Assembly (NCBI GenBank): GCA_012103535.1
Contig: WLWQ01000001.1
Span: forward strand, 1,618,280-1,682,279
Source of the DNA: Pseudomonadales bacterium
Lineage (GTDB): Bacteria > Pseudomonadota > Gammaproteobacteria > Pseudomonadales > Pseudohongiellaceae
Length of the DNA: 64,000 nt
Direction: 5' to 3'
In this document: positions 1 to 9,966 of the stretch, in pieces
Position numbering within the stretch: position 1 is the first letter of the stretch
Layout: each line of letters starts with the position of its first letter
Notes under the pieces: generated by a model
The model's database searches: none
The model's input: only the letters and a program-made list of their open reading frames with translations
What the model was told of the DNA's origin: nothing
Translations under genes and position numbers: made by a program

Positions 1-2222
1 TGAATCGAAGCAGTTCCTAACCAACGTTTTAAGGTTCTCCCCATTGTTTCTGACTCAATAGGTTTTGCCAGGTAGTCATCCATTCCCGCACTTAAACAAC
101 GTTGCTCATCTTCTTCCATAGCATTGGCGGTCAATGCGACGATAGGAGTGTGTTTAGCTCCCGTTTTCTTCTGATACTCGCGTATCTGAGTCGTTGCCTC
201 GAATCCATCCATGCGAGGCATCTGGCAGTCCATAAAAATCAGATCAAAGTTTTCTTCAGTAATTTTTTGTAACGCTTGCAATCCATCTTCGGCTTTATCA
301 CAGATGATTCCGAATTTTTTTAACATGCGTGCCGCAACCATTTGATTTACAACATTGTCTTCCACCAGCAAGACTTTAGCATTGCTTGTAGAAGTAAATC
401 GCGCAGCACTTTGTTTTCTTACCGTTTCCTGTTCCTCAAGTAAGGCATTTCGCAATAATGCCATGCGCAAAGGCAATATTATTTCGGTTATATTGTCTTC
501 CTTCTTATTTTTTGAATAACGCGGTACCAGATGTATAGCACGACCGCTCATTGGGATTAAATTTCGATTATCGGTGATTGTCACATCGGGAATTGTCGCA
601 TTGTCGCCTTCTTCCAGTAGTGGAATCCCCAATCGATTCAATAATTTCTGCACGGAAAGGTTCATGCAATCAGAACTTAAACTTGACGCTACTTTAAGTC
701 TACTTAATTCCGCGTTTGGTAAATCATATTTCTGATGCTGAGCCAGCTCTAATGGAGTAGAGAATTTGAAAATCGAGCCTTTGTCTGCTTCGCTTTCGAA
801 ACTAATTTCGCCTCCCATCAACTTAACGACTTGCTTACAGATCGTTAGGCCGAGGCCAGTGCCACCATACTTTCTGGTTGTGCTCCCGTCTGCCTGACCA
901 AAAGCTTCAAATAGACTCGCTTGATTTTTTTTGCTCACTCCGATGCCAGTGTCTTCGATGCGAACAAGCAATGTTGATTGGTCCATTTGAGTTTCTACAT
1001 CGCAATGTATTAACACATGACCGGTATGCGTGAACTTAACAGCGTTACCAATTAAATTGAGAAGTACCTGACGAAGACGGGTGGGATCCACCATGAACGA
1101 ATCGAAAGCATTTGGCTCAATAACACTATAGAGTTCAACTTCTTTACGTACCGCTACCTGATACATGATGCTAGCGACTTCTTCAACAACATCCCCCGGC
1201 GCTGTAGGGATAGGTGATATATTCATCTTGCCGGCTTCAATCTTGGAAAGATCAAGAATGTCATTGATAACCGATACTAGCCCCGTCGCTGAGCGACTGG
1301 CTATTTCCACATAATCACGTTGTTCAGAAGACAAGGTGCAATCCCTAAGAAGATCAAGCATGCCCACCACGCCATTCATTGGCGTGCGAATCTCATGACT
1401 CATATTCGCCAGAAACTGGCTCTTTATTACCGACGCATGCACTGCCGCTTCTTTCGCATCTTCCAATTCAACAATAGTGCCTTCCAAATCGGTACTGTAC
1501 TTGGATAACTGCTGATCTCTCTGTTCGATCTGTTCCAGCATCGTGTTGAATTGTTCAACCAGAAATCCAGTTTCGTCATCGGCGAGCTTGGTGGCTCGAA
1601 TACTGAAATCGTTTTCTTTCGCCACATGGGCTGCTGTACTTTTCAGCGATTCAATCGGGCGCGAAATTGAACGTGCCAATATCCGGGAAATTGGCACAAC
1701 TAAAACCATCATTACAGCGAGGATTATTATTGTCGCAAATATCTGGTTTAGGAGACTGTCGATTAAATCCACATGGGCGGCCCTAACCAACAAGTATCCT
1801 ACGATGTTCTGTCCTTGTTGAACCGGCTGTAAAATCCAGGACTCACGCCAGGTTGATAGGTTTTCTATGGTGTCAAGATTATCGCTGTTTCGAGCTGCAT
1901 CGACTAATAAACTGGAGTCACCTATTGCGGCAAAAATCTGCTGTTCTGTGTCCAGCAACAATGCACCGACGACGCGATCATCATTGTCCATCGTACTCAA
2001 GACATCCTGCGCGCCGCTTTCATCTTGAAACGCAAGAGCCGCAGTTACGTTGTTTGCGATGACACGAGCTTGATTTCTAGAAAGACTGACACTCGATAAA
2101 TAGGAATCATAAGTAACATAGATAATGGAGCTGGCCGCACTGATAAGCAGTAACGCACCAACTACAGATACGATAATCAAACGTAATTTAGTAGCCAGGG
2201 GAAGATCGGCAAGTCGCTGCAT
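1..2222 (-). CDS. hybrid sensor histidine kinase with CHASE8-like periplasmic domain (3' end outside window)
   Basis: Open frame from ATG at 2220-2222 to the left edge, 740 codons without a stop. In order: TM1 (about 13-36), a periplasmic region (40-145) resembling the CHASE8 domain of YfiN, TM2 (159-180), HAMP (181-235), HisKA with MSHEIRTPMNG and phospho-acceptor His276, an HATPase with N box (LLNLIGNAVKFT) and G boxes (DTGIGV, GGTGLGLTI), a degenerate receiver-like stretch, then a canonical receiver (LLVEDN, FMDCQMPRMDG with Asp665, LAKPI). An Hpt or output domain may lie beyond the edge. The start is 2 bases after the yfiR-like stop, so the two are probably translationally coupled. Periplasmic sensing through YfiR is inferred by analogy with YfiBNR, where YfiR holds the CHASE8-type sensor of YfiN inactive. 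The histidine kinase assignment is firm; the ligand is unknown. Confidence 0.93.
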   Translation of the reverse strand, partial: MQRLADLPLATKLRLIIVSVVGALLLISAASSIIYVTYDSYLSSVSLSRNQARVIANNVTAALAFQDESGAQDVLSTMDNDDRVVGALLLDTEQQIFAAIGDSSLLVDAARNSDNLDTIENLSTWRESWILQPVQQGQNIVGYLLVRAAHVDLIDSLLNQIFATIIILAVMMVLVVPISRILARSISRPIESLKSTAAHVAKENDFSIRATKLADDETGFLVEQFNTMLEQIEQRDQQLSKYSTDLEGTIVELEDAKEAAVHASVIKSQFLANMSHEIRTPMNGVVGMLDLLRDCTLSSEQRDYVEIASRSATGLVSVINDILDLSKIEAGKMNISPIPTAPGDVVEEVASIMYQVAVRKEVELYSVIEPNAFDSFMVDPTRLRQVLLNLIGNAVKFTHTGHVLIHCDVETQMDQSTLLVRIEDTGIGVSKKNQASLFEAFGQADGSTTRKYGGTGLGLTICKQVVKLMGGEISFESEADKGSIFKFSTPLELAQHQKYDLPNAELSRLKVASSLSSDCMNLSVQKLLNRLGIPLLEEGDNATIPDVTITDNRNLIPMSGRAIHLVPRYSKNKKEDNITEIILPLRMALLRNALLEEQETVRKQSAARFTSTSNAKVLLVEDNVVNQMVAARMLKKFGIICDKAEDGLQALQKITEENFDLIFMDCQMPRMDGFEATTQIREYQKKTGAKHTPIVALTANAMEEDEQRCLSAGMDDYLAKPIESETMGRTLKRWLGTASI

Positions 2223-2224
2223 AC

Positions 2225-2770
2225 TTATCTCCTGACCGTTCGTGTCTGGACGATATCCGCCAGATCGAGTAACTGAAAACTTAATTGAAGGTTTGCGGCA
2301 TCCGCTTCATCTTTATTGATCCTAAATCTTACGCGTCGATTCTCAAATCTCAGATTTATCATGCCTCCACTTAAGGCGAATCTAGGCATGTCGCTAATGG
2401 TGAGAATCGGTTGATCAGCTAAAAGGTCCAAAACTGATTCGAAATTTCTAATTTCCGAATCACTGATGAAAACCGCATCACAATCTTGCACGAAACTGAA
2501 TTGGTTGCCTAGCTGTTCGATCTCTATTTCCGATTCGGCGAAAACTGTTTTCAGCTCATTGCCGAATGGATTTTGCCCAATTACACAAAATCTTGAAGGC
2601 CCTTCGCTTGCATCCGGCCAGGTTATAAAATTCATCAAACGACTAAGGAGAACAGCCTTTAGTTGGTATTCTTCCGTGCGATCCTGAGCAACAAGATCAA
2701 CACTGGCCACTGACAACAATGTCAATGCCAACACTAATCTCCTTGTAAATTGCTCAATTCGCCTTTTCAT
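2225..2770 (-). CDS. YfiR family (DUF4154) periplasmic protein
   Basis: 181 aa with a signal peptide (hydrophobic 11-28, cleavage probably near VAQ-D). The mature part keeps YfiR-family hallmarks: YQLKAVLLSRLMNFITWP at the N-terminus, CVIGQNPFG, then CDAVFIS, LTISDM, a GGMINL segment and NRRVRFRIN near the C-terminus. Cys62 and Cys97 fit a structural disulfide. In Pseudomonas aeruginosa YfiR is a periplasmic inhibitor of the CHASE8-HAMP-GGDEF protein YfiN. Here the downstream partner is a CHASE8-like histidine kinase and the upstream genes are TonB-dependent receptors, so this protein probably carries a signal from outer-membrane receptor to inner-membrane kinase. That role is inferred from gene order; the family call is solid. 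Confidence 0.9.
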   Translation of the reverse strand: MKRRIEQFTRRLVLALTLLSVASVDLVAQDRTEEYQLKAVLLSRLMNFITWPDASEGPSRFCVIGQNPFGNELKTVFAESEIEIEQLGNQFSFVQDCDAVFISDSEIRNFESVLDLLADQPILTISDMPRFALSGGMINLRFENRRVRFRINKDEADAANLQLSFQLLDLADIVQTRTVRR

Positions 2771-2796
2771 TTTTTTAACTCAAGTACTGTCTATCC

Positions 2797-4917
2797 TTAA
2801 GGTGCCCAGGTAATTCTTGCGATAACTCCGCTAAATACTTTCGAAGGCAAAGCATCCAATAACCTGGATCCGTATTCTGTGTGACCTCGGTCTAAAAGAT
2901 TTTGTCCGATTAACTCAAATCTAAGATCTGCCCTGGGTTTCCATTCCAAGCGAAGATCCGCGGTCGTGTAACTTTCTATTGCAAAAATTTCAGACTCATC
3001 GACAGCTCGCACTGTTAAATCTAATTCCAATGCATTGTTTATTGTCCATTCACTGCGGACATAACTAATCCACTCTGGTTCATCCAGGGCGTCGGTGTTT
3101 GTGTCGCTGTAGTTTGCTGGATTGGGAGAAGTAGGAACCTCATCCAGGTCGTAATTGAACCATGAGAAGGAACCCTTTAATCGCCAGTTATCAGTTACAT
3201 TCCAATTAACGGCAAGTTCTGCGCCTTTGGAAGATCCTGACGGTTTGTTTACGACGTTGGTATCTACAATCAGATGGGTGCTTTCAAATATGCAAGATAG
3301 GTTGCTGAAAATTTCATCCATAGAAGGCTGGCAAAACACGCCTGAGTCCTTCCCCGAAAGTAAATCTTTATAAGAAAAATCAAAAAGCGCTAGATCGAAT
3401 TCGAATCTATCGGTCAACGAGCCCTTAATGCCCCCCTCGATAGCTACTAGGTGCTCTGATTCGAAATCTCGATTGCCATTAAATACAACTCCAACTGGAA
3501 TCGGACCTGGATTAATTTCTGATTGCGAGGGAATAATGAAACTAGGTCGAATTTTTAAACCGCGTTCGCCACTAGAAGGAGTCCGCGCCGCTCTCGATAC
3601 CGAAGCCCACAATGTGGTTTTTTCATAAGGCTGCCAAGAGACACGAATATTAGGTTGAAATTCCCAATCTACATACTCACTTCTTTCGATCTTGGCACCT
3701 ACGGTAAGCGCAAGTGAATTACTGAGCTTTACTTCATCTTGAATAAAGAATTCTTGAAGTTTAAAAAAATCTTCATAGTTTGGGAGTGCTTCGACCAGAG
3801 AAGTGCGTTCCTCGAAAGGTAAATCTATGATTCTCGATCCAAATCCCCAGCTTACGTCATGGTTTTTACCATAAAGTTGTCTGCGTTGAATCTAAAAACT
3901 AAAAGTACTCTGGGTAAATTCACCTAAGCTAAAATCTCGGGCTTTATGTTCAATATAAGATGAAACATTCCAGTGAGATGATTCGCTGTCCTCCAGGCGC
4001 CAGTCTGCCATCAACCAGGCTCCATCTGAAGCTACGCTATGCATCGATGGTGCTAACATCAATGTCCCATCAGGAAATGTCTGAGTTTGAACAACCTCTT
4101 TAGAGTCACCCTGGTAGAAAGAGCCTTCGAATCTTAAAAACTGGCTATCAGCAGGAGATCCATCAATTCGAAAACTCGCCCTTTGATGTTCGAGAAAATC
4201 CGCGTTACCTGCATCCAATGGGGAGTCTGTCAGATTTTCTTCGACGCTGTGAAAATCCATCCGATAGAACCAGCCGCTATCGGTAACGTCACCGTAGCGC
4301 ATGGTCATGCCAACCATATCTCGAGTACCGCCTCTAGCCTGAATTAGCAAGCCCTGAGTGTCTCTGGCACTGCGAGAGATAATATTTATGACACCATTAA
4401 CAGCATTCGAACCCCAGATAGTGGCACCAGGCCCACGGATGACTTCGATACGTTCAACGTTATCGATGAGGGGCATATGGTCACTCCAGAATACGCCGGC
4501 AAAGTCAGGCGTATAGATATGACGTCCATCCATCATGACCAGGAGTTTGTTACTTAATTGATCATTAAATCCTCTAGCAGTTACTGCCCAACGAGTATCG
4601 TCAATACGCCCGACATGAACGCCTGGCACCATCCGCAGCGCCTCCGCTACGGAGGTGACACCACTACGACGAATATCTTCCGCTGAAATGACAAATATTG
4701 CTCCCGCTACTTCACCCAAGGATTGTTCTTTGCGGGCAGCCGAAGTAACTTCCACGCCCAGAAGTTGTTCGAGTGATAGCGTGTCTAATTCCTGAGGTGC
4801 GGCGTGGGAAATTGAGTTTAGAACAGACAAAGCAATCCCGAGAACTAAACCAACATAATGTTTTTGTCCGAGGAGTCTGAAATAAATTCTATGGTTTCTA
4901 AATTTCATGTATTTCAA
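2797..4917 (-). pseudogene. TonB-dependent receptor interrupted by one in-frame TAG
   Basis: A single reading frame from ATG at 4917 to TAA at 2797, 706 positions, broken only by TAG at 3892-3894 (codon 342). The 5' part has a signal peptide, an LSLEQLLGVEVTSA segment and a plug domain (RRSGVTSVAEAL, GFNDQLSNKLLVMMDGR, ERIEVIRGPGATIWGSNAVNG). The 3' part is the beta-barrel (WASVSRAARTPSSGER, GAELAVNW, terminal ARITWAP). Alignment to the upstream paralogue at 4973-7027 runs straight through the TAG, opposite an Asp codon, with no frameshift or gap. Alone the first part would give a plug plus a partial barrel, not a working receptor. It is a recent nonsense allele, a base-call error, or a readthrough site; TAG is an ordinary stop elsewhere here, so the first two are likelier. 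It sits 26 bases upstream of the yfiR-like gene. Confidence 0.85.
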
Positions 4918-4972
4918 TTTTCTATCTGTAACTATTAATAACTAGCGCACTACGCCGCTGTCTTCACTGCTG

Positions 4973-7027
4973 TTATGGTGCCCAGGTAATTCTAAGAAAA
5001 AGTGCACGGTTTATCATGGAAGGCAACACTTCGTTAGAAACAGAGCCATGCTCTAAATGCTCATGATCTAGATAGTTTTGAGCAATGAATTCCACATTAA
5101 CCGCAGGAGAAGGTCGCCACCCCACACGCATATCCGCGGTGACGTAACTATCGATTCCATAATTTCTGACTTCGTCTGCACCGCGAACCGTTACATCCAA
5201 ATTCCACTTTTCCGATATTTTCCAGTGGGCATTGACATGGGCTAACCAGCCAGGCTCGTCATAAGCAGCAATTCCCGGCGAAACCATATTTTCAAGGTCG
5301 TAGTCAAACCAGGACAACGCACTGTTAATTTGCAGGTAATCAGAAACATTCCACTGTAATGCCAACTCGGCACCTCTGGATGAGCCTTCCACATCATTAG
5401 TCATTAAAGTATTTACAGCCAGGTGAGACGAGGAGAAAACACAAGATAGATTTTGCGACACATCGAGTCCGGAAGGCTCACAGACCACATCTTCTAAGAT
5501 AGCGTTTCTCAAATCATCGTAGTGGAAATCAAATAGCGCCAGATCAAACTCCATCGAATCACTTAATTTTCCGCGTAACCCCATCTCATAAGCTGTTAAC
5601 CATTCTGAACCGAAACCAGCGTTTCCTATGGCCCTTACTACGACCGGTGTAGTAAATCCAGGCGGTATCACTCCCTCTGTAGGGTTATAGTCAACAGAAA
5701 TAGCTACTTGCCTCTCCCCCAGTGATGGAGTCCTTGCCGCTCGAGATACGGACGCCCAAAATGACAAGCCCGGATTAAATTGATGGTTTAGGCGGATATT
5801 GGGCTGCGTTTCCCAACTGACGTATTCGCTTTTTTCGAATTTAGAGCCAAGTATTAGAGAAGTAGAATCTGATAGTTTGTACTCGTCTTGGAGAAAAATT
5901 TCGACCAAACTAAGATCATCGTTTGAATCAAGTATGGAAAGGGAGTCTACATTGGAGTTAAAGGGAACTTCGAGTGCTCTTGCACCAACTCCCCAGATTA
6001 CATCGTGCCGGTCACCTAATAAGTGACGACTTTGAAAATCTACACCGAAAGTCTGTTGTTTTAATTCCGCCAGCAAGTAATCGCGAGAGACTTTGTCGTA
6101 ATAGGCTTTTGCCTGCCAACTTTCTCCGGATTCCGACTGGTGAGACCAATCGAGTGACAACCAACCACCGTGAACATCAATGTCCTTTCTCGCAGATTGA
6201 ATGCTTGCAGTAAATGTAGATAAATCCAAAAATTTTGAGACATCTCTAGAGGAGCCGTCGAAATAGGAACCTTCAAGGATTACTTCATGATTTTCTAAGG
6301 GTTCGCCTTCGAGGCGAAAGCTCGATTTGTGTTGACGCCAGAAATCATTGTTTCTCTGATCCAACGGTGAATCACTGACATTTTCATCGATTGCATTAAA
6401 CCCAAATCGATAATACCAACCGTTATCCGTTACATTCCCGTAGCGAGCATTAAAACCTTGGTTATTTGAATCTCCCAAACTTAATTGCGTAAAGAAACCT
6501 TGAGTATCTCGCGCGCTACGGGAAATGATGTTGATAACCTCGTTCACCGCGTTGGAGCCCCATAAGGTTGCGCCAGGACCTCGAATCACTTCGATACGCT
6601 CTATGTTATCTATAGAAAGCGTGTGATGATCCCAGAACACTCCAGCGAAATAAGGTGTATAAAGCGGCCTGCCATCCATCATCACCAGTAATTTGTTACT
6701 GTATTGGTCATTAAATCCTCTGGCACTCACGGCCCAACGATTGTCATCGATTCGCGCCACATGGATTCCCGGCGCCATACGTAATGCTTCGGGAATAGAC
6801 GTTACGCCACTGCGCCTAATGTCTTCAGCGCTGATTACAAAAATTGCACCAGCTACATCATTAACAGTTTGTGCTTTTTTAGAGGCAGAAGTTACTTCGA
6901 GATTTAGCAGTTCTTCCAGTGACATCTCGGTAAGCTCTGATTGAGCAGAAGCAAACTGTATAACAACCAACATTTGGAGAAATGCAATACAGATTATTTT
7001 ACTACTAGCTGATACTGCCGCTGACAT
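4973..7027 (-). CDS. TonB-dependent outer-membrane receptor (intact paralogue)
   Basis: 684 aa. Signal peptide (about 1-28, cleaved after ASA), then the LEELLNLEVTSASKK segment, a plug domain (GAIFVISAEDIRRSGVTS, LLVMMDGRPLYTP, IEVIRGPGATLWGSNAVN) and a 22-strand-type barrel with SFWASVSRAARTPSLGER and GSSRGAELALQW. The protein ends RITWAP, so the last residue is not the usual aromatic, although Trp is third from the end; the broken paralogue shares this. It is the first gene of the operon leading to the yfiR-like gene and the hybrid kinase. Receptors of this type take up or sense chelates and organic ligands. The gene order favours sensing, but the substrate cannot be read from sequence. A TATATA-rich stretch about 7052-7060 could be its -10 region; no convincing -35 was seen. 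Confidence 0.93.
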   Translation of the reverse strand: MSAAVSASSKIICIAFLQMLVVIQFASAQSELTEMSLEELLNLEVTSASKKAQTVNDVAGAIFVISAEDIRRSGVTSIPEALRMAPGIHVARIDDNRWAVSARGFNDQYSNKLLVMMDGRPLYTPYFAGVFWDHHTLSIDNIERIEVIRGPGATLWGSNAVNEVINIISRSARDTQGFFTQLSLGDSNNQGFNARYGNVTDNGWYYRFGFNAIDENVSDSPLDQRNNDFWRQHKSSFRLEGEPLENHEVILEGSYFDGSSRDVSKFLDLSTFTASIQSARKDIDVHGGWLSLDWSHQSESGESWQAKAYYDKVSRDYLLAELKQQTFGVDFQSRHLLGDRHDVIWGVGARALEVPFNSNVDSLSILDSNDDLSLVEIFLQDEYKLSDSTSLILGSKFEKSEYVSWETQPNIRLNHQFNPGLSFWASVSRAARTPSLGERQVAISVDYNPTEGVIPPGFTTPVVVRAIGNAGFGSEWLTAYEMGLRGKLSDSMEFDLALFDFHYDDLRNAILEDVVCEPSGLDVSQNLSCVFSSSHLAVNTLMTNDVEGSSRGAELALQWNVSDYLQINSALSWFDYDLENMVSPGIAAYDEPGWLAHVNAHWKISEKWNLDVTVRGADEVRNYGIDSYVTADMRVGWRPSPAVNVEFIAQNYLDHEHLEHGSVSNEVLPSMINRALFLRITWAP

Positions 7028-7274
7028 CGATTAATCTACTAAGAAATTCCCTTATATATAGTGTAGTAGAGAAGAGAGATATTGCTCTTAGTACATAGTG
7101 CCGAATTTGACGTTAACCCCTGTTTTTACTGGGATTTTGGGTTATCTCAGTCTTTCTGGGCTATTTTTGCGTTATTTGCGGTCGAATACTTGAGAAAACC
7201 TAAGGATATTCACTGAGTATGATTCTTGCCCTCCCCCTTGAAATGGTGCGATTCCAGAGGTATTGGCACTGTTT

Positions 7275-9659
7275 ATGAGAATTCTCAAATTCGGAACAAT
7301 TGCTCTGGTCATGGTGATTCTGGGTTTTTCTGCCCTGTTATTTTTGGCCCCTGCTATAGCGGTTGTGCCTCTAACAAATTTCGCGTTAGGGAGTCAGGGA
7401 CTGAAGATCAGAGAAGTTACCGGACTCAATCTCGGTGCGAGCAGGATTAGTTTGGAATCGGCAGTTCTTGAAGGAATAGATTACGAAGCCGAGCTGTCTT
7501 CACTGAACGCGGAATACGCTCTGTTTGAACTATTGGCGGGAAGAGCAAAATCTTTGGAAATTGAAAATCTGCTTATTACAACTGGTAAAAGCGAGTCAGC
7601 CAGCGACAATTCCGATCCAATAGATCTTGAGGAGCTCAGAGCACAATTCCGTGATATTCCAGTAGAGCTAATCAACGTAGCTTCTATCAACTTACAATCC
7701 CCGGGACTGACGATTGATGGCAATGTCTCAATTACTGGAGATGAAATCGATTTAGAAAGTGTTATTCAATTAGATAGCTTTAGCGATTGGCAATTCAGCA
7801 TTGCACTTAATTCCGAAAATCTGGAGCAATTTACTGGCAATCTAAAGCTGTTTGAATTTTCCAACTTAGATCAGGAATTATTGGATTCAGAATTTAGCGG
7901 CGCATTCGTGAGTGACGGTCTGTTGCTAACTGCTAACTCCAGAATAGGAGTTGCAGAGCTAAGCGCGCTTACTGATCAATTCGAGTTTGTATCGGGCCTT
8001 GCCTCTGCTAGTAACGAACTTCAGGTGGCAACTGAATTGCAGGTGTCTGGGCTAAGTAGCAGTCCTAATATGGATTTACTCAGTAACCGTATTGATAGCG
8101 AATCCGAAGAGATTTCAATTCAATGGCAATTTGATCCCCCTTTATCAGGAGCGCTATCGATTTCGCTGCCAATTAGCATCGCGATTAATCATCAAGCAAA
8201 CGAAAACTATCGTATCAGTCTGACAGATACCGCTCATAGACTAGCGATTGAATCTTCTACGCCCTTATCGATAAATGGCAACTTGCAAGAAACTTCGTTG
8301 ACTTGCGAATCTTTTCGTTTTTGCAGAGCCGAAGGAAAAATTACAGCAACCGCTGCAGCTGCAGAAATTGCTCAATTAGTGTTGGAACAGACTTCAATAA
8401 CTGGAGACTTTTCCCTGGCAATCAGTGAATCAGGTATTAGATTGGCGCCATCGCAATTTGAAGCCAATATTGAAAACATCAATTACCCTCCAATCAATTC
8501 TTCTGTCTCTCTAACCTTAAACAATGTCGTTGCTGCATTTACAGATGACTTTAGAGCAAGTGCTTCCATAGTATCTGATTCACTTTCTCTTAACGGCGAC
8601 GGAATTGCGCTGATTAATCCTGATATGATCGGCAGTATCGAATTTGAAAACAATCAAGTCGATGCTTCACTCATTCTGGGTATCAACAATCAGGTGGATA
8701 CCGGGATTCTCCTGACTCACAATTTAGACTCTAATCAAGGCGGATTGGGGATCGAGTTGCGCTCTTTTCAGTTAAGCAATCTGGTTCCACTAAGTTCTTT
8801 AATCTCTCAATCCTATTACCCAGGCGATCTAGTACAAGGACAGATCAGCGGGGGTGCTTCGCTAGAATGGCAGTTGGGTGAGGAAGCGAGTCAATTTGCG
8901 GGCCCACTGAATTTGGAGCTACAGAGTTTAAGCGGTTTTGTTAACGAGACATTCTTCGTCGACTTAAATGCGGCCATAGATGCACAATTTACCAGCCCTT
9001 TTGGCGTAAGGTCATCCGGAGAACAAAGTGCAACAATAGCTACCGTGGACACGGGGCTGCCTATAGAAGAAATTTCCTGGAACTTTGATTTTGATACTGC
9101 CAACAGCAATTACAATTTGAGTAATTTGGATTCCCAAGTGTTAGGTGGAAAGATTGGCGTCTCAGAATTCAACTACGATATCGAAGAACAAGAGCAGGAA
9201 CTTGAAATAGTCCTAACCAGCCTCGATTTAGAAACTATTGTCGCGCTGGCCGACTACCCAGGAATCGATGTAAACGGATTAATCAGCGGCTACCTACCCA
9301 TAAGTATTTCTGGGAATTCCCTGACTATCGAACAGGGCTTAGTAGGCGCCTTAAATCCTGGTGGCATCATTCGTTATTCCCCCGCAAATCCTGTCCCCAG
9401 TTCCAACCCTAGTGTGCAACTGGTTAACGATGCGCTTTCAAACTACAACTATGAGACTATGAACACAGAAGTGTACTACGATGAAAATGGCGACCTGCGC
9501 ATGGAAGTTCAGCTGCAAGGAATCAATCCAGATATGAATAGCGGTCAGCCGATTAATCTTAATGTAAACATTACCGATAATATTCCAACACTGTTAAGGA
9601 GTTTACGCGCAAGCCGCGTAATAACAGACGCTTTAGAGGAATCTCTAACTGAGCAGTAA
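7275..9659 (+). CDS. ydbH: YdbH family AsmA-like intermembrane phospholipid transport protein
   Basis: Long beta-rich protein, about 794 aa from ATG 7275, with an N-terminal membrane anchor (residues 5-30) followed by repetitive periplasmic strands and a C-terminal DctA-YdbH-type region (LVNDALSNYNYETMNTEVYYDENGDLRMEVQLQG, described in short motifs such as VQLVNDAL and MEVQLQGINP). In E. coli, YdbH is one of three AsmA-like proteins, with TamB and YhdP, that move phospholipid to the outer membrane, and it forms a bridge with the lipoprotein YnbE. The identity is strongly supported by the next two genes, which are ynbE- and ydbL-like. An in-frame TTG at 7263 is an alternative start, but the AGAGG at about 7255 is too close to it; the ATG gives the expected anchor. 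Confidence 0.88.
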   Translation: MRILKFGTIALVMVILGFSALLFLAPAIAVVPLTNFALGSQGLKIREVTGLNLGASRISLESAVLEGIDYEAELSSLNAEYALFELLAGRAKSLEIENLLITTGKSESASDNSDPIDLEELRAQFRDIPVELINVASINLQSPGLTIDGNVSITGDEIDLESVIQLDSFSDWQFSIALNSENLEQFTGNLKLFEFSNLDQELLDSEFSGAFVSDGLLLTANSRIGVAELSALTDQFEFVSGLASASNELQVATELQVSGLSSSPNMDLLSNRIDSESEEISIQWQFDPPLSGALSISLPISIAINHQANENYRISLTDTAHRLAIESSTPLSINGNLQETSLTCESFRFCRAEGKITATAAAAEIAQLVLEQTSITGDFSLAISESGIRLAPSQFEANIENINYPPINSSVSLTLNNVVAAFTDDFRASASIVSDSLSLNGDGIALINPDMIGSIEFENNQVDASLILGINNQVDTGILLTHNLDSNQGGLGIELRSFQLSNLVPLSSLISQSYYPGDLVQGQISGGASLEWQLGEEASQFAGPLNLELQSLSGFVNETFFVDLNAAIDAQFTSPFGVRSSGEQSATIATVDTGLPIEEISWNFDFDTANSNYNLSNLDSQVLGGKIGVSEFNYDIEEQEQELEIVLTSLDLETIVALADYPGIDVNGLISGYLPISISGNSLTIEQGLVGALNPGGIIRYSPANPVPSSNPSVQLVNDALSNYNYETMNTEVYYDENGDLRMEVQLQGINPDMNSGQPINLNVNITDNIPTLLRSLRASRVITDALEESLTEQ

Positions 9660-9762
9660 CTTTCTCCTACAGTAGCGGTCTAATTAGAAGACATTCAGGA
9701 TTTGTTAATGAAGAATCTTGAATACTGTAGATAATTTATGAGCATTACATGAGGCATCGAAT

Positions 9763-9954
9763 ATGCCAAGAAATCTAAGCTTAATCGCACTATGCGCTTT
9801 TTCTACACTCGTGGCCTGCACGCCTACCGTGCAAGTCGCGGTGCCGAATGAGCCTATTACTATAAATCTCAATGTTCGCATCGAGCATGAAATACGTGTG
9901 CAAGTAGAAGAAGGACTTGACGACATTTTTTCAGCCGATAGCGGCCTGTTTTAG
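9763..9954 (+). CDS. ynbE: YnbE-like outer-membrane lipoprotein
   Basis: 63 aa. A lipoprotein signal peptide with lipobox LVAC places Cys at residue 19. The short mature chain (TPTVQVAVPNEPITINLNVRIEHE) matches the YnbE family, whose conserved PxxPIxINLNVxI segment forms strands that stack on YdbH. GAGG lies 8 bases before the ATG at 9763. In E. coli, YnbE multimers extend the YdbH bridge at the outer membrane. The next gene starts 12 bases after the TAG stop. Small size and the exact ydbH-ynbE-ydbL order make the call reliable. Confidence 0.88.
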   Translation: MPRNLSLIALCAFSTLVACTPTVQVAVPNEPITINLNVRIEHEIRVQVEEGLDDIFSADSGLF

Positions 9955-9966
9955 TGGAGGAGCATG

